From positions 6,912,894 through 6,976,893 of the forward strand of contig NZ_KK073874.1 in NCBI RefSeq assembly GCF_000585375.1: 64,000 nucleotides of DNA, in the 5' to 3' direction. Position numbers and translations under genes: made by a program. A model generated the notes under the pieces. The model ran no database searches. It had not been told where the DNA came from and saw only the letters and a program-made list of their open reading frames with translations. The stretch is from Cryptosporangium arvum DSM 44712 (GTDB lineage: Bacteria > Actinomycetota > Actinomycetes > Mycobacteriales > Cryptosporangiaceae). Each line of letters begins with the position of its first letter. Position 1 is the stretch's first letter. Shown piece by piece: positions 1 to 9,837 of this stretch.

Positions 1-739
1 CGGTGGGCGCGTCGACGTCCCGGCGCGGGAACGCCGCGTCCACCGCCGAGTCGAGGTCGAGTGTGACCGGATCCTCTTGTTCGGCGAGCTGATCCAGCGT
101 CCGCGCCTGGGTGAGCGTGAACGGACCGACCCGGGTGCGGCGCAGCGCGGTCAGGTGGCCGCCGGTGCCCAGCGCCCGGCCGAGGTCGCGGGCGAGCGCC
201 CGGATGTAGGTACCCGAGGAGCAATCGACGATCACGTCGAGGTCGAGCAGGTCGGGCTCCGGCCGGCGATCGGCGAGCAGGTCGAACCGCGAGACGGTCA
301 CCCGCCGCGACTTCAGCTCGACCTCCTCGCCGGAGCGCACCCGGTCGTAGGCGCGGCGCCCGGCGACCTTCACGGCCGAGACCGAGGAGGGCACCTGGTC
401 GATCACCCCGGTCAGGTCGGCGATCCCGGCGCTGACCTGCGCCGTCGTCACGGCGGAGGCGGACGACCCGTCGAGCCGGTCGCCTTCGGCGTCGTCGGTC
501 ACGGTCGCGTACCCGAGCCGGATCGTCGCGACGTAGGTCTTCGCGGTCAGCGTCAGGTGCCCGAGCAGCTTGGTGGCCCGTTCGACGCCGAGCACGAGCA
601 CGCCGGTGGCCATCGGGTCGAGCGTGCCGGCGTGCCCGATCTTGCGGGTGCCCGCGATCCGGCGCATGCGCCCGACGACGTCGTGCGAGGTCATCCCGGC
701 GGGCTTGTCGACGACGACGAGCCCGCTGTGCGCGCTCAG
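1..739 (-). CDS. truB: tRNA pseudouridine-55 synthase TruB (3' end outside window)
   Basis: TruB isomerises U55 to pseudouridine in the T-loop of tRNAs. The N-terminus shows the family signature [15 protein letters not shown] and the catalytic-Asp motif [12 protein letters not shown]; further on are the conserved stretches [15 protein letters not shown] and LRRTRVGPF. The stop codon lies beyond the left edge. The start is unusual: upstream of the conserved N-terminus this frame has no ATG, GTG or TTG for a long way, and the best candidate is a CTG at 739-737 that overlaps the nrnA TGA (CTGA), with AGGAG directly before it. Last gene seen of the rimP-nusA-ylxR-infB-DUF503-rbfA-nrnA-truB operon. 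Function is certain, start is not. Confidence 0.93.
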   Translation of the reverse strand, partial: MSAHSGLVVVDKPAGMTSHDVVGRMRRIAGTRKIGHAGTLDPMATGVLVLGVERATKLLGHLTLTAKTYVATIRLGYATVTDDAEGDRLDGSSASAVTTAQVSAGIADLTGVIDQVPSSVSAVKVAGRRAYDRVRSGEEVELKSRRVTVSRFDLLADRRPEPDLLDLDVIVDCSSGTYIRALARDLGRALGTGGHLTALRRTRVGPFTLTQARTLDQLAEQEDPVTLDLDSAVDAAFPRRDVDAPT

Positions 740-1881
740 CTCCTCACCGCGACCGGAACGTCGTCGAGCGCCGCCCGTACCGACGCGACGACGTCCTCGA
801 GCGGCCCCCGGCCGGTGAAGCCCGCGGCGAGCCGGTGGCCGCCACCGCCCAGCCGGACCGACAGCGCGCCGACGTCGATCGAGCCGCGCGAACGCAGCGA
901 GATCGACCATTCGCCGGGCACGGACTGCTTCGCCATCATCGCGAGCGTGCTCTCCTCGGCGCCGCGGATCATGTCCACCACGCCCTCGACCCACTCCATG
1001 CCCAGACCGTGCCGCTCGAGGTCGTCCTGGGTGACGTAGGACCAGCTCAAGCCGGCTCCCCCGGCGACGTCCGGTTCGAGCACGACCCGGGCGAGCACGT
1101 CGGCGAGCAGGTGCAGCGAGCGCATCGGGCGGGCGTCGTAGAGGCGCCGGCTGATCTCGTCGGGCCGGATGCCGGTCGCCAGCAGGCGCGCCGCCAGCTC
1201 GTGCGTCGACGGCGACGTCGCGGCGCCCCGGAACGAGGCGGTGTCGGTGGAGAGGCCGACGTAGAGGCACTCGGCGATCGCGGCGTCGAGCCGCACGCCG
1301 AGCCGGGTCAGCAACTCCTCCACGACGACGGCGGTGGCCGCCGCCTGCGGGTCGATCAGGTTGAACGTGCCGAACCCGCTGTTGGTGACGTGGTGGTCGA
1401 CGACGATCACCTCGGTGGCCGCGGCCACCAGCGGAGCCAGATCACCCAGCCGGTCGACGCTGCCGGTGTCGAACGTGACGAGCACGTCCGGACTCGGCGA
1501 GACCTCTTCCGGGCGGACCAGGAGCTCGAGGCCGGCGAGCTGGGCCAGCGCCTGCGGCAGCCGGAACGGGTTGCTGAACGACGCCTGGACCCGGATGCCG
1601 AGCTGACGCAGCCCCAGCGCGGTGGCGAGCATGCTGCCCAGCGCGTCCCCGTCGGGGTTGATGTGGCAGGCCAGCACGATGGTGCGGCCGGTATCGCTCA
1701 GCCGGCCGAGCACGTGCGCCCACGCGTCCTCGGAGATCGCCCCGCCCGCCGGCGGCACCGGCGGGGTCGACGCGCTCCGGCTGTCGGTCACGTCCGGACC
1801 GTACACCGTACGCGCGGACGGCGCCCGGCGATGGGCCCGCGCGGGACGGAGCCCGGTCTCGTCGAGAACCGGCGGGTTCAC
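736..1881 (-). CDS. nrnA: Bifunctional oligoribonuclease/PAP phosphatase NrnA (DHH family)
   Basis: DHH/DHHA1 phosphoesterase that degrades nano-RNA and dephosphorylates 3'-phosphoadenosine 5'-phosphate (pAp). Metal-binding motifs visible in order: [25 protein letters not shown] (the DHH triad), and the C-terminal DHHA1 loop [11 protein letters not shown]. The GTG at 1881 overlaps the rbfA stop (GTGA), giving 381 residues with a poorly conserved 30-residue leader; a GTG at 1791 would give a more usual N-terminus. Its place between rbfA and truB is the common actinobacterial arrangement. The pAp activity would also serve the sulfate assimilation genes elsewhere in this window, an inference from the family. 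Confidence 0.93.
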   Translation of the reverse strand: MNPPVLDETGLRPARAHRRAPSARTVYGPDVTDSRSASTPPVPPAGGAISEDAWAHVLGRLSDTGRTIVLACHINPDGDALGSMLATALGLRQLGIRVQASFSNPFRLPQALAQLAGLELLVRPEEVSPSPDVLVTFDTGSVDRLGDLAPLVAAATEVIVVDHHVTNSGFGTFNLIDPQAAATAVVVEELLTRLGVRLDAAIAECLYVGLSTDTASFRGAATSPSTHELAARLLATGIRPDEISRRLYDARPMRSLHLLADVLARVVLEPDVAGGAGLSWSYVTQDDLERHGLGMEWVEGVVDMIRGAEESTLAMMAKQSVPGEWSISLRSRGSIDVGALSVRLGGGGHRLAAGFTGRGPLEDVVASVRAALDDVPVAVRS

Positions 1882-2384
1882 CGGCCGCCCCGGCCCGCGA
1901 TGTCGATACCGGCCTCGACGGCGGCGGCGTCGGGGGCGGGCACCGGCGCGTCCTCGTCCTCGTCCTCGTCGTCGTGCTTGTACGGGTCGGCGTCGCCGGC
2001 GTAAGTGGCCCCGGCCGCCTTCCGCTGTACCTCGGCGTCGGCCGCCTTGGCCTCGGCGAGCAGCTCGTCGATGTGCTTGGCGGTGTCGGGCACCTCGTCG
2101 AGGCTGAACGCCAGCGTCGGCGTGAACCGCACGCCGGTCTGGCGTCCGACCGCGCTGCGCAGGACACCCCGGGCGCTCTCCAGCGCCGCGGCGGTGGCGG
2201 CGCGGTCGGCGTCGTCGCCGTAGACCGTGTAGAACACGGTCGCGTCGTGCAGGTCCGCGGTGACCTTGACGTCGGTCACCGTCACCATGCCCAGGCGGGG
2301 GTCCTTCACCTGCGTGCGGAGGTTCTCCGCGACGATTTCCCGGATCCGGACGGCGAGCTTCCTCGCCCGTGCTGCGTCAGCCAT
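1878..2384 (-). CDS. rbfA: 30S ribosome-binding factor RbfA
   Basis: Small KH-fold factor that binds the 30S subunit and assists 16S rRNA 5'-end maturation. The start [18 protein letters not shown] and the stretch [16 protein letters not shown] followed by FYTVYG and [17 protein letters not shown] are typical of RbfA. The ATG at 2384 has AGGAGA 9 nt upstream. After the KH domain there is an acidic, Asp/Glu-rich and Pro/Ala-rich tail of about 45 residues, longer than in most RbfA proteins. The stop overlaps the nrnA GTG start. Confidence 0.95.
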   Translation of the reverse strand: MADAARARKLAVRIREIVAENLRTQVKDPRLGMVTVTDVKVTADLHDATVFYTVYGDDADRAATAAALESARGVLRSAVGRQTGVRFTPTLAFSLDEVPDTAKHIDELLAEAKAADAEVQRKAAGATYAGDADPYKHDDEDEDEDAPVPAPDAAAVEAGIDIAGRGGR

Positions 2385-2406
2385 CGTGTCTCTCCTGGAC
2401 AGGCAA

Positions 2407-2703
2407 TTACTCGTCGTCGCCCGAGTGCAGCCGACGACGAACCGAGAGCAGTTCCAACTCCGGACGACCCGCGACCAGCCGTTCGCAGGCATCCAGGACC
2501 TCGCCCACATGCTTGGCGGTACTGGCGACGGCCGCCACCCCGATCGCGGCCCGGCCGTGCAGGTCGAGCTGGTCGACCTCGGCCGCCGAGACCTCGAGCC
2601 GGCGTAGCGCGGCCACCACCGGCCGGACGTAACCCCGCTTGGCCTTCAGGCTGCGGCTGTCCGCGGGCAGCACGACGTCGAATTCCAACGTGCCGGTGAA
2701 CAC
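2407..2703 (-). CDS. DUF503 family protein
   Basis: 98-residue protein of the DUF503/YlxP family, which regularly sits between infB and rbfA in Gram-positive genomes; its biochemical role is not established. Visible features are the N-terminal [13 protein letters not shown], the [13 protein letters not shown] segment and a ferredoxin-like alternation of strands and helices. The GTG start at 2703 has a strong GGAGGA site upstream. It is 64 nt downstream of infB and 22 nt upstream of rbfA on the same strand, so cotranscription is very likely and a role in ribosome or RNA metabolism is inferred only from position. Confidence 0.88.
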   Translation of the reverse strand: MFTGTLEFDVVLPADSRSLKAKRGYVRPVVAALRRLEVSAAEVDQLDLHGRAAIGVAAVASTAKHVGEVLDACERLVAGRPELELLSVRRRLHSGDDE

Positions 2704-2767
2704 AGCTGTTTTCCTCCGCGAACAAGCAGTCGGCCGGGAGATCCCCCGGCCGACTGCCTGCATCAAC

Positions 2768-5700
2768 TCACGACCGGGGCTTTTCCCGCATCTCGAAGGT
2801 CTCGATGACGTCGTCGATCTTGATGTCGTTGAAGGAGCCGAGACCGATACCGGCCTCGTAGCCCTCGCGGACCTCGGTGACGTCGTCCTTGAACCTCTTG
2901 AGCGAGTGCACCTGGAGGTTGTCGGCCACCACGGCGCCGTCCCGGATGAGGCGGGCCTTGGAGTTACGCCGGATGTCGCCGCTACGGACGAGCACACCGG
3001 CGATGTTGCCGAACTTGCTGGAGCGGAAGACCTCACGGATCTCCGCGGTACCCAGCTGGACCTCTTCGTACTCCGGCTTGAGCATGCCCTTGAGGGCATT
3101 CTCGATGTCCTCGATCGCCGCGTAGATGACCGAGTAGTAGCGGATGTCGACGCCTTCGCGGTCGGCCAGCTCGCTCGCCTTGCCCTGGGGCCGGACGTTG
3201 AAGCCGATGATGACCGCGTCGGAGGCCGACGCCAGCATGACGTTGGTCTCGGTGATCGCACCGACACCGCGGTCGATGATCCGCAGGGACACCTCGTCGG
3301 AGATCTCGATCTTCGCCAGAGCGTCCTCGAGGGCCTCGACCGCACCGGAACCGTCACCCTTGAGGATGAGGTTGAGCTGGGTCTTCTCGCCTTCCTTCAT
3401 CCGCTCGAGCAGGGTCTCGAGAGTCGGGCGTCCACGGCTCGCCGCGAGCTGGGCATTGCGCTCGCGCGCCTGCCGCTGCTCGGCGATCTGCCGGGCCACC
3501 CGGTCCTCGGAGACCTCCAGGAACGTGTCGCCGGCACCGGGAACGGCGGTGAAGCCGAGCACCTGCACCGCGCTGGACGGACCCGCCTCGGCGACCTGGG
3601 AACCGCTGTCGTCGAGCATCGCCCGGACTCGGCCGTGCGCCTCACCGGCGACGATCGAGTCACCGACGCGGAGCGTTCCGCGCTGGACCAGGACGGTCGC
3701 GATCGGGCCGCGGCCACGGTCGAGGTGACCCTCGATCGCGACACCCTGGGCCGGCACGTCGACCGGCGCCCGGAGGTCCAGCGACGCGTCCGCGGTGAGG
3801 CAGACCGCCTCGAGCAGACCGTCGATGTTGATCCGGGACTTCGCGGAGATGTCGACGAACATCGTGTCGCCGCCGTACTCCTCGGCGACCAGCCCGTACT
3901 CGGTGAGCTGCTGGCGCACCTTCGCCGGGTTGGCGCCTTCCTTGTCGATCTTGTTCACCGCGACCACGATCGGCACCTCGGCCGCCTGGGCGTGGTTGAG
4001 CGCCTCGATCGTCTGCGGCTTCACACCGTCGTCGGCCGCGACCACGAGGATCGCGATGTCCGTCGACTTCGCACCGCGAGCACGCATGGCGGTGAACGCC
4101 TCGTGACCCGGGGTGTCGATGAAGGTGATCGACCGGTCTTCGCCGTTGACGTGCGCGTCGACCTGGTAGGCACCGATGTGCTGGGTGATGCCGCCGGCCT
4201 CGCCCTCGGCCACCTTCGTGTGCCGGATGGCGTCGAGCAGCTTGGTCTTACCGTGGTCGACGTGGCCCATGACGGTGACCACCGGGGGCCGCGTGACGAG
4301 CTTCTCGTCCGCGTACTCCTGGTCGAGGTCGATGTCGAACCGGGCCAGCAGGGCACGGTCCTCGTCCTCGGGGCTGACGATCTGCACCTCGTAGCCGAGG
4401 TGCACACCGAGCAGCTGCAGCGTCTCGTCGGTGCACGACTGGGTCGCGGTCACCATCTCGCCGAGACCGAAGGCCTCCTGGACCAGCGAACCGGGGTTCG
4501 CGTTGATCCGGTCGGCGAAGTCGGACAGCGACGCACCACGCGGAAGCCGGATGACCTCGCCGTTACCGCGCGGGGCACCCGAGCCCATCGTCGGCGCGGA
4601 GAGGTTGTCGAACTCCTGACGCCTCTGCTTCTTGGACTTCCGCCCACGGACCGGGCCACGCCCGCCGGGACGGCCGAACGCACCCGCGGCACCGCCGCGG
4701 CCACGACCGCCACCACCGGGACGGCCACCGCCGCCACCGGGACGGAAACCGCCACCGGGAGCACCGGTACCGCCGCCACCGCCACCGCCACCGGGGCGGA
4801 AACCGCCACCGCCACCGGGACGACCGCCACCGCCACCGCCACCGCCGGGACGGAAACCGCCACCGCCACCGGGACGACCGCCACCGCCACCGGCGCCGGG
4901 ACCACCGGGACGGCCACCGGGGCCGCCACGGCCGGGGCCACCACCGGCCGGACGACCGGGCATCATGCCCGGGTTCGGCCGCGGCGGCATCATGCCGGGG
5001 TTGGGACGGGGGCCACCGGGGCCACCGGAACCGCCCGGACGGGGACCGCCCGGACCGCCGGAACCACCCGGACGCGGACCGCCGGCGCCCGGACGGGCGC
5101 CACCGGGACGGTCACCCTGACGCGGGCCACCGGGACGGTCGCCACCCTGCTGCGGGCTGGGACGCGGACCCGGACGCGGGCCGCCGGGGCCCGGACGCGG
5201 ACCACCCTGGGGACCGGCCGGAGCCTGACCGCCGGCACCGCCCTGGCCTGCGGCCGCAGCCGGACGCGGACCGGGCCGCGGGGGCTGCTGCGCCGGAGTG
5301 CCGGGGCCGACCCCGAACGGGTTGTTGCCCGGACGCGGCGCGGAGCGCTGCGCGGGGCCGGGACGCGGACCGGGACGCGGGTTGCCGCCCTGGCCGGGCG
5401 CCGGACGCTCGGCCGCGGGCGGAGCCGCAGCCTCGGCCGGAGCCGGGTTGGGGCGCGGACCCGGACGCGGACCGGGCGTGGGACGCCGGTCGGCCGGGGC
5501 CGAGGCCGCCGCACGGGCAGCCGCCGCCTGAGCCTGCTGGGCCGCCTTCAGTTCAGCGGCCCGGGCCTGCTCGGCCTTGACCTCGATGTCCTGGGCGCTG
5601 GCCGTGCCCTGCGGGCGGGCCATCACCGACGGAGACGGGGTGTTGCGGGGCGGCCGGGGGCCGCTGGGCGGACCGGGCTTGCGCCCGCCGCCGTTGCCGC

Positions 5701-5872
5701 CGGATGACGACGGCGAGGTGTATGCCTCCCGCAACCGACGCGCCACTGGCGCCTCGATCGTGGATGAGGCCGATTTCACGAATTCGCCGAGCTCTTTGAG
5801 CTTGTTCAGCACATCTTTGCTGGGGATACCCAGTTCCTTGGCGAGTTCATGTACGCGGGCCTTGCCTGCCAC
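2768..5872 (-). CDS. infB: Translation initiation factor IF-2
   Basis: GTPase that places initiator tRNA on the 30S subunit and promotes 50S joining. 1034 residues: an IF2_N helix-bundle ([15 protein letters not shown]), then about 350 residues of Gly/Pro/Arg-rich low-complexity linker, then a second IF2_N motif, the G domain with G1 GHVDHGKTK near residue 536, G3 DTPGHEAF and G4 NKID, and the beta-barrel/C1/C2 domains to EMREKPRS. The linker is unusually long and repetitive even for an actinomycete. ATG at 5872. The downstream DUF503-rbfA-nrnA-truB order is conserved. Confidence 0.98.
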   Translation of the reverse strand: MAGKARVHELAKELGIPSKDVLNKLKELGEFVKSASSTIEAPVARRLREAYTSPSSSGGNGGGRKPGPPSGPRPPRNTPSPSVMARPQGTASAQDIEVKAEQARAAELKAAQQAQAAAARAAASAPADRRPTPGPRPGPRPNPAPAEAAAPPAAERPAPGQGGNPRPGPRPGPAQRSAPRPGNNPFGVGPGTPAQQPPRPGPRPAAAAGQGGAGGQAPAGPQGGPRPGPGGPRPGPRPSPQQGGDRPGGPRQGDRPGGARPGAGGPRPGGSGGPGGPRPGGSGGPGGPRPNPGMMPPRPNPGMMPGRPAGGGPGRGGPGGRPGGPGAGGGGGRPGGGGGFRPGGGGGGGGRPGGGGGFRPGGGGGGGGTGAPGGGFRPGGGGGRPGGGGRGRGGAAGAFGRPGGRGPVRGRKSKKQRRQEFDNLSAPTMGSGAPRGNGEVIRLPRGASLSDFADRINANPGSLVQEAFGLGEMVTATQSCTDETLQLLGVHLGYEVQIVSPEDEDRALLARFDIDLDQEYADEKLVTRPPVVTVMGHVDHGKTKLLDAIRHTKVAEGEAGGITQHIGAYQVDAHVNGEDRSITFIDTPGHEAFTAMRARGAKSTDIAILVVAADDGVKPQTIEALNHAQAAEVPIVVAVNKIDKEGANPAKVRQQLTEYGLVAEEYGGDTMFVDISAKSRINIDGLLEAVCLTADASLDLRAPVDVPAQGVAIEGHLDRGRGPIATVLVQRGTLRVGDSIVAGEAHGRVRAMLDDSGSQVAEAGPSSAVQVLGFTAVPGAGDTFLEVSEDRVARQIAEQRQARERNAQLAASRGRPTLETLLERMKEGEKTQLNLILKGDGSGAVEALEDALAKIEISDEVSLRIIDRGVGAITETNVMLASASDAVIIGFNVRPQGKASELADREGVDIRYYSVIYAAIEDIENALKGMLKPEYEEVQLGTAEIREVFRSSKFGNIAGVLVRSGDIRRNSKARLIRDGAVVADNLQVHSLKRFKDDVTEVREGYEAGIGLGSFNDIKIDDVIETFEMREKPRS
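4797..4891. repeat. 54-bp-period tandem repeat inside the infB linker
   Basis: Two nearly identical 41-bp copies (4797-4837 and 4851-4891) repeat with a 54-bp period, an exact 18 codons, within the Gly-rich linker of IF-2. They encode alternating FRPGGGGG and GRPGGGGG blocks. Related but more diverged copies continue on both sides, so slippage could change linker length without breaking the frame. Confidence 0.8.
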
Positions 5873-5976
5873 TGCTCTCCTCTTCCGAGGCCGGGCGGCA
5901 CGACCCGCTCGACCTACTAGTTACTCACGAAGCTTGCTCATCGCAGAGACTTCATCGCACGCTCATACCGGGAGAC

Positions 5977-6318
5977 CTACTTTTCGTCCGTGGGTCCGGG
6001 CAGGTTGCCCAGTCCCGTCTTGAGCTGTGTCACATACTCACCGACGGCCTCGGCGTCGATGACACCGGGGACCCGGAGCGCACGCCCGAAAGCGCGGCGC
6101 CGTTCCGCTAGTACGAAACACGCTGGGTCGGGGTGCAGCCAAGCGCCCCTTCCCGGCAGCCGACGCGCCGGATCGGGAATCGTGACGCGGGTTTCCCCAC
6201 GTTCGACCGCGACGACGCGTAGCAGCTCAGTGGCTGCCGCTCGCTGCCGACATCCCACGCAAGTCCGCGTTGGGAAGCGGTCATGCGGGGACGGCGCCGG
6301 ACGGGTGCGGCGAACCAC
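5977..6318 (-). CDS. ylxR: YlxR (DUF448) family RNA-binding protein
   Basis: 113-residue YlxR family protein, found next to nusA and infB in many bacteria; the family has an RNA-binding-like fold and has been linked to RNase P and transcription regulation, with the role still unsettled. Motif CVGCRQRA near residue 20 and [12 protein letters not shown] in the middle identify it. GTG start at 6318, 8 nt after the nusA stop, so it is translated from the same message. 104 nt without other features separate it from infB. Confidence 0.93.
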   Translation of the reverse strand: MVRRTRPAPSPHDRFPTRTCVGCRQRAAATELLRVVAVERGETRVTIPDPARRLPGRGAWLHPDPACFVLAERRRAFGRALRVPGVIDAEAVGEYVTQLKTGLGNLPGPTDEK

Positions 6319-6326
6319 AGGCCAGT

Positions 6327-7382
6327 CTACCCCGCGCTGCCTGGGACCGAAGCGTCCGGTTCCCCCACTGTTGCCGCAGTGGTCGCTTCCGGCACGTTCG
6401 CCTCAGTCGGTTCGGCGTCGCTGTGGATGTCGATGCGCCAGCCGGTGAGGCGCGCGGCGAGGCGGGCGTTCTGGCCCTCCTTGCCGATCGCCAGCGACAA
6501 CTGGAAGTCCGGCACGGTCACCCGGGCCGAGCGGGCCTCCAGATCGACGACCTCGACCGACTTCACCTGAGCCGGCGACAGCGCCGCGGCGACGAACCGC
6601 GCGGGGTCCTCGGCCCAGTCGACGATGTCGATCTTCTCGCCGTGCAGCTCGCTCATGACCGCGCGGACGCGCGCCCCCAGCGGGCCGATGCAGGCACCCT
6701 TCGGGTTGACGCCGGCCACCGTGGCCCGGACCGCGATCTTCGAGCGGTGCCCGGCCTCCCGGGCCACCGCCGCGATCTCCACGGTGCCGTCGGCGATCTC
6801 CGGTACCTCCAGCGCGAACAGCTTGCGCACCAGGTTCGGGTGCGTCCGGCTCAACGTGACCTGCGGGCCGCGCATTCCCTTCGCCACGTGGACGACGAGC
6901 GCCTTGATCCGTGCGCCGTGCTGGTAGGACTCCCCCGGCACCTGCTCGGCGGGCGGCAGCGTGGCCTCGATCTTGCCCAGGCTGACCGAGACGATGCCGC
7001 GCTCGGCCCGGGACTCGTGCGCCTGGATCACACCCGCGACGACCTCGCCCTCGCGGGAGGCGAACTCGCCGAACGTCATCTCGTCCTGGGCGTCGCGCAG
7101 ACGCTGCAGGATGACCTGCTTGGCCGTCATCGTCGCGATCCGGCCGAAGTCGTCGGGGGTGTCGTCGAACTCACGCTCGAGCGTGCCGTCGTCCGCGCGC
7201 TCGGCGGCCCACACGGTCGCCACGCCGGTCTTGCGGTCGACCTCGACGCGCGCGTCGTTGTGGGCGTGACCGGTGTGCTTGTACGCGGTCAGGAGCGCGG
7301 TCTCGATCGCCTCGATGATCGTGTCGAAGGAGATCTCGCGCTCTCGCTCGACCGCGCGCAGGGCAGCGATGTCGATGTTCAT
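6327..7382 (-). CDS. nusA: Transcription termination/antitermination factor NusA
   Basis: NusA binds RNA polymerase and nascent RNA and modulates pausing, termination and antitermination. 351 residues: N-terminal RNAP-binding domain ([32 protein letters not shown]), S1 domain ([12 protein letters not shown]), and two KH domains ([14 protein letters not shown] and [17 protein letters not shown]). It lacks the C-terminal acidic repeats of the E. coli protein, as in other actinobacteria. The ATG at 7382 overlaps the rimP TGA (ATGA), implying translational coupling. Confidence 0.97.
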   Translation of the reverse strand: MNIDIAALRAVEREREISFDTIIEAIETALLTAYKHTGHAHNDARVEVDRKTGVATVWAAERADDGTLEREFDDTPDDFGRIATMTAKQVILQRLRDAQDEMTFGEFASREGEVVAGVIQAHESRAERGIVSVSLGKIEATLPPAEQVPGESYQHGARIKALVVHVAKGMRGPQVTLSRTHPNLVRKLFALEVPEIADGTVEIAAVAREAGHRSKIAVRATVAGVNPKGACIGPLGARVRAVMSELHGEKIDIVDWAEDPARFVAAALSPAQVKSVEVVDLEARSARVTVPDFQLSLAIGKEGQNARLAARLTGWRIDIHSDAEPTEANVPEATTAATVGEPDASVPGSAG

Positions 7383-7885
7383 CGGTCTCCTCCTTCTGTT
7401 TCGTCGTTCTTGGCCGATTCGCCGGTGGGGCGCGCGAACTCGACCTGGACCTTGCCCGGGCCGAGCTCGGTGAACGTGACCGTCCGCTCGCCCTTGTCGT
7501 CGGTCAGCCGGACGCCCTGGTCGTCGACGGCGGTGATCCGCGCGGTCACGCTGCGGTCGCCGATGCGGACGGTGACCAGACGGCCCACGTTGCGCCGCCA
7601 GTGCCGCGGCTCGGTCAGCGGCCGGTCGACGCCCGGCGAGGTGACCTCGAGGGTGTACGGGCCGCTGCCGAACGAGTCGGTCTTGTCGAGAGCGGTGGAG
7701 ACGTCCTTCGACACGGTCGCGATGTCGTCGAGCGTGATGCCCCCGTCGGTGTCGACCACGACGCGCACGACCGTACGGCGGCCGGCCTGGTTGACCGCGA
7801 CCTCTTCCAGGTCGTACCCGGCGGCGCTGACCACGGGTTCGACCAACGCCACGATTCGGGAGCGCATCGCCTGTGGGGCTGGCAT
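7379..7885 (-). CDS. rimP: Ribosome maturation factor RimP
   Basis: 30S assembly factor and first gene of the translation operon. 168 residues with the RimP pattern: [46 protein letters not shown]. The ATG at 7885 is preceded by GGAGGT; possible further upstream ATG codons lack a site. A candidate promoter (TAGGCT on the minus strand) lies about 60 nt upstream. The stop overlaps nusA. Confidence 0.96.
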   Translation of the reverse strand: MPAPQAMRSRIVALVEPVVSAAGYDLEEVAVNQAGRRTVVRVVVDTDGGITLDDIATVSKDVSTALDKTDSFGSGPYTLEVTSPGVDRPLTEPRHWRRNVGRLVTVRIGDRSVTARITAVDDQGVRLTDDKGERTVTFTELGPGKVQVEFARPTGESAKNDETEGGDR

Positions 7886-7946
7886 CCGACACCTCCGAAC
7901 GGTGGTCACTGTGCAGTTGTTGGGAGTCCCCGAACACCTGGGACAC

Positions 7947-7952
7947 AGCCTA
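7947..7952 (-). promoter_or_regulatory. Candidate -10 element for the rimP operon
   Basis: TAGGCT on the minus strand, the same hexamer found just before the aromatic leader peptide (44058) and the crtA-like gene (24880). It would start transcription near 7940, leaving a leader of about 55 nt with the GGAGGT site of rimP. No clear -35 element is visible. Confidence 0.45.
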
Positions 7953-8014
7953 ACGGTTCGTTCCGAGCGCCCCTCCATCCGGCACGCACGGGCCCGGCTG
8001 GGAAACTGTCGGGC

Positions 8015-8566
8015 GTGCCCTTCGCAACGCGCCGTGTCGGCCCGCTCACCACGTTGAACAGACGCCAGGTGCTCGGCGGCCTGCTGGCCGCCGGTGCGGC
8101 CGGGTCGCTGGCCGGCTGCGTGCTGGTCGAGCCGGGGCCGGCGGTACCGGCCGTCGCGGCCGACCCGCTGGAGAAGCTGACCGTGGAGAAGCAGGCTCTG
8201 GTCGACCTGTACGACGCGACGATCGGCGCGCACTCTTCGCTCGCCGGGCGGCTGCGGCCGCTGCGCGACGCGCACCGCGAGCATCGGGACGCCCTGCTCG
8301 AACTGCTGGACGCCCGGCGGCGGGCCGCGCTGGCGCGGGCCACCCCACCGGTGCCGAATCCGCCGGGTGATGCGGAGAGCGCGCCCCGCGGGAAGCCGGC
8401 CGGCGCTTCGCCGACCGCGGCGCTGACCGCGCTCCGCGCCGCGGAGAAGGTCGCGTCGGCGGCGTCGCGGACGGCCTGCCTGGCCGAGACCGGGGGTGGC
8501 GAGCGGATCACGGTGCTCGGCAGTATCTGCGCCGGGGAGGCGTCGCACGAGGTGGCGCTCGCATGA
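8015..8566 (+). CDS. Tat-exported putative lipoprotein
   Basis: 183-residue protein with a twin-arginine signal (NRRQVLGG) followed by a hydrophobic stretch and lipobox LAGC at about residues 33-36, so a Tat-exported lipoprotein is likely. The mature part is an Ala/Arg-rich helical domain ([31 protein letters not shown]) reminiscent of a four-helix bundle, interrupted by a Pro-rich segment. It ends 31 nt before the DUF4439 gene on the same strand, and the two are likely to act together. No specific function is recognised. GTG start at 8015. Confidence 0.75.
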   Translation: MPFATRRVGPLTTLNRRQVLGGLLAAGAAGSLAGCVLVEPGPAVPAVAADPLEKLTVEKQALVDLYDATIGAHSSLAGRLRPLRDAHREHRDALLELLDARRRAALARATPPVPNPPGDAESAPRGKPAGASPTAALTALRAAEKVASAASRTACLAETGGGERITVLGSICAGEASHEVALA

Positions 8567-8597
8567 GCGCGCCCGGGTGCCGAACAGAAGGGCAGGC

Positions 8598-9035
8598 ATG
8601 AGCGGTGAAGCGGACCGTCTCCAGCTCGCGCTGGCCGCGGAGAACGCCAGCGTGTACGCCTACGGGGTGATCGGGGCCTGGCTGACCGACGACGAGCTGA
8701 GCTGGGCCCGGTCGGCCGACCTCGCCCACCGCCGGCAGCGCGACGCCGTCTCGGACCTGATCACCGCCGCGGGTGGCACCCCGACGCCGGCGGCGCCCGC
8801 CTACCAGCTGCCGAAGCCGGTGACCGGGCGGGCGGAGGCGGTGGTGCTCGCGGTGGACGTCGAGACGCGCGCGGCCGCGGTGTGGCGCTCGGCGCTCGGC
8901 GCGCTCACCGGGAACGGACGCGAGGTGGCGCTGGACGCGCTCGTCGGCGCAGCCGTGCGGGCGGCCCAGTGGCGCACCGCCGCCGGGCCCGGCAAATCCC
9001 CGATCGTGCCCTGGCCCGGCGGGGCCTCGTCCTAG
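8598..9035 (+). CDS. DUF4439 domain (ferritin-like) protein
   Basis: 145 residues forming one DUF4439 domain: helices containing [21 protein letters not shown] and [15 protein letters not shown], built like a ferritin-like four-helix bundle. Family function is unknown. The start is chosen at ATG 8598, 8-13 nt after a purine-rich AGAAGGGCAGG. It follows the Tat lipoprotein gene in an apparent two-gene operon; in actinobacteria these two are often adjacent, suggesting a cell-surface partner pair, which is inference. Confidence 0.82.
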   Translation: MSGEADRLQLALAAENASVYAYGVIGAWLTDDELSWARSADLAHRRQRDAVSDLITAAGGTPTPAAPAYQLPKPVTGRAEAVVLAVDVETRAAAVWRSALGALTGNGREVALDALVGAAVRAAQWRTAAGPGKSPIVPWPGGASS

Positions 9036-9039
9036 GCCA

Positions 9040-9078
9040 TGTCCTGCGGATCTCGCTGCGAGCGGGATCCGCAGGACA
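9040..9078. terminator. Bidirectional hairpin between convergent genes
   Basis: Inverted repeat with 18-bp arms (9040-9057 and 9061-9078), one G-U wobble and a 3-nt loop, filling almost the whole gap between two convergent stop codons. There is no U tract, usual for actinobacterial terminators. Confidence 0.7.
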
Positions 9079-9082
9079 CGAC

Positions 9083-9796
9083 CTAACCGCGCCAGGAGTC
9101 GATCAGCGGCACCAGCTCGGGGAGGCATCGGATCACCGCGTCGGGGGTGCCGATCGTGTGGCCGACCTGGTGGGGCGGGACAGGGCTGTGGGGCACGTGG
9201 ACCGCGCGCATCCCGGCAGCCTGGGCGCCGTAGATGTCGTCGAAGAGGCGGTCGCCGACGAACACACAGGACCCCGGGTCGTCGACGCCCACCGCGCCCA
9301 TCGCGGCCCGGAACGCCTCCGGGTGGGGTTTGGTCCACGGGATCTCGCTGGTGTAGACCGCGCCGTCGAACAGGTCGAGAACACCGTCGCGCTCCAGGAC
9401 GCGCTCGTGGTGCTCACGCCCCCAGATCGTGTTGGAGAGCAGGCCGACGCGCAGGCCGCGCGACCGCAGGGCGGCGAGCGTCTCGGCGGCCTCGGGATCG
9501 GTGTAGGTGTGCGGCGCCCAGTGCCGCTCGTGGGCGGCGAGGAGCTCGGCCGTGAGCGCGATGCCGGCCGCCGCGCACACGTCGGCCATCGTCGTGGACG
9601 TGTGGTCGTCGCGGGAGCGCTGCCAGGCCGCGTCTTCGGCGGCCAGCATCGCGTCGACGAGTTGCTCGGGGGTGGCCCGGCCCTCGAGCGCGGCCATCCC
9701 GCACTCGTCGGCGATCGTGCGCCAGAGAGCGCGGGCGTCGATCGTGTGCCACGGGGTGAGCGTGCCGCCCCAATCGAAGAGAACCGCCTTCACCAT
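9083..9796 (-). CDS. HAD family hydrolase
   Basis: 237-residue haloacid dehalogenase-superfamily phosphatase, probably acting on a small phosphorylated metabolite. Motif I is present as FDWGGTLTPW (the second position is W-G-G rather than the usual D-G-D/T, so the first Asp is kept but the second acidic residue is replaced by Gly), motif II LLSNTIWG, motif III around KPHPEAF and motif IV VFVGDRLFDDI. The cap lies between motifs I and II. Start at ATG 9796 (MVKAVLFDWGG). The loss of the general acid/base Asp could mean a non-phosphatase role. Confidence 0.85.
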   Translation of the reverse strand: MVKAVLFDWGGTLTPWHTIDARALWRTIADECGMAALEGRATPEQLVDAMLAAEDAAWQRSRDDHTSTTMADVCAAAGIALTAELLAAHERHWAPHTYTDPEAAETLAALRSRGLRVGLLSNTIWGREHHERVLERDGVLDLFDGAVYTSEIPWTKPHPEAFRAAMGAVGVDDPGSCVFVGDRLFDDIYGAQAAGMRAVHVPHSPVPPHQVGHTIGTPDAVIRCLPELVPLIDSWRG

Positions 9797-9837
9797 GCCC
9801 GCCACTGTCCCACCCCCCACCGACAGTTCCCGGGCGG

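Noticed and set aside
4632-5120. Pro/Arg/Gly repeat region taken as a CRISPR-like array
   Set aside because: The repeats are in-frame codon repeats of the infB linker, without spacers or cas genes.
2639-5707. Open frame of 1022 codons on the plus strand opposite infB
   Set aside because: It mirrors the GC-rich infB codons (Thr/Ala/Gly runs opposite the Gly linker), has no domain, and infB is certain on the other strand.
7601-8566. Longer version of the Tat lipoprotein starting inside rimP
   Set aside because: The signal peptide starts at 8015; the upstream part overlaps rimP antisense.
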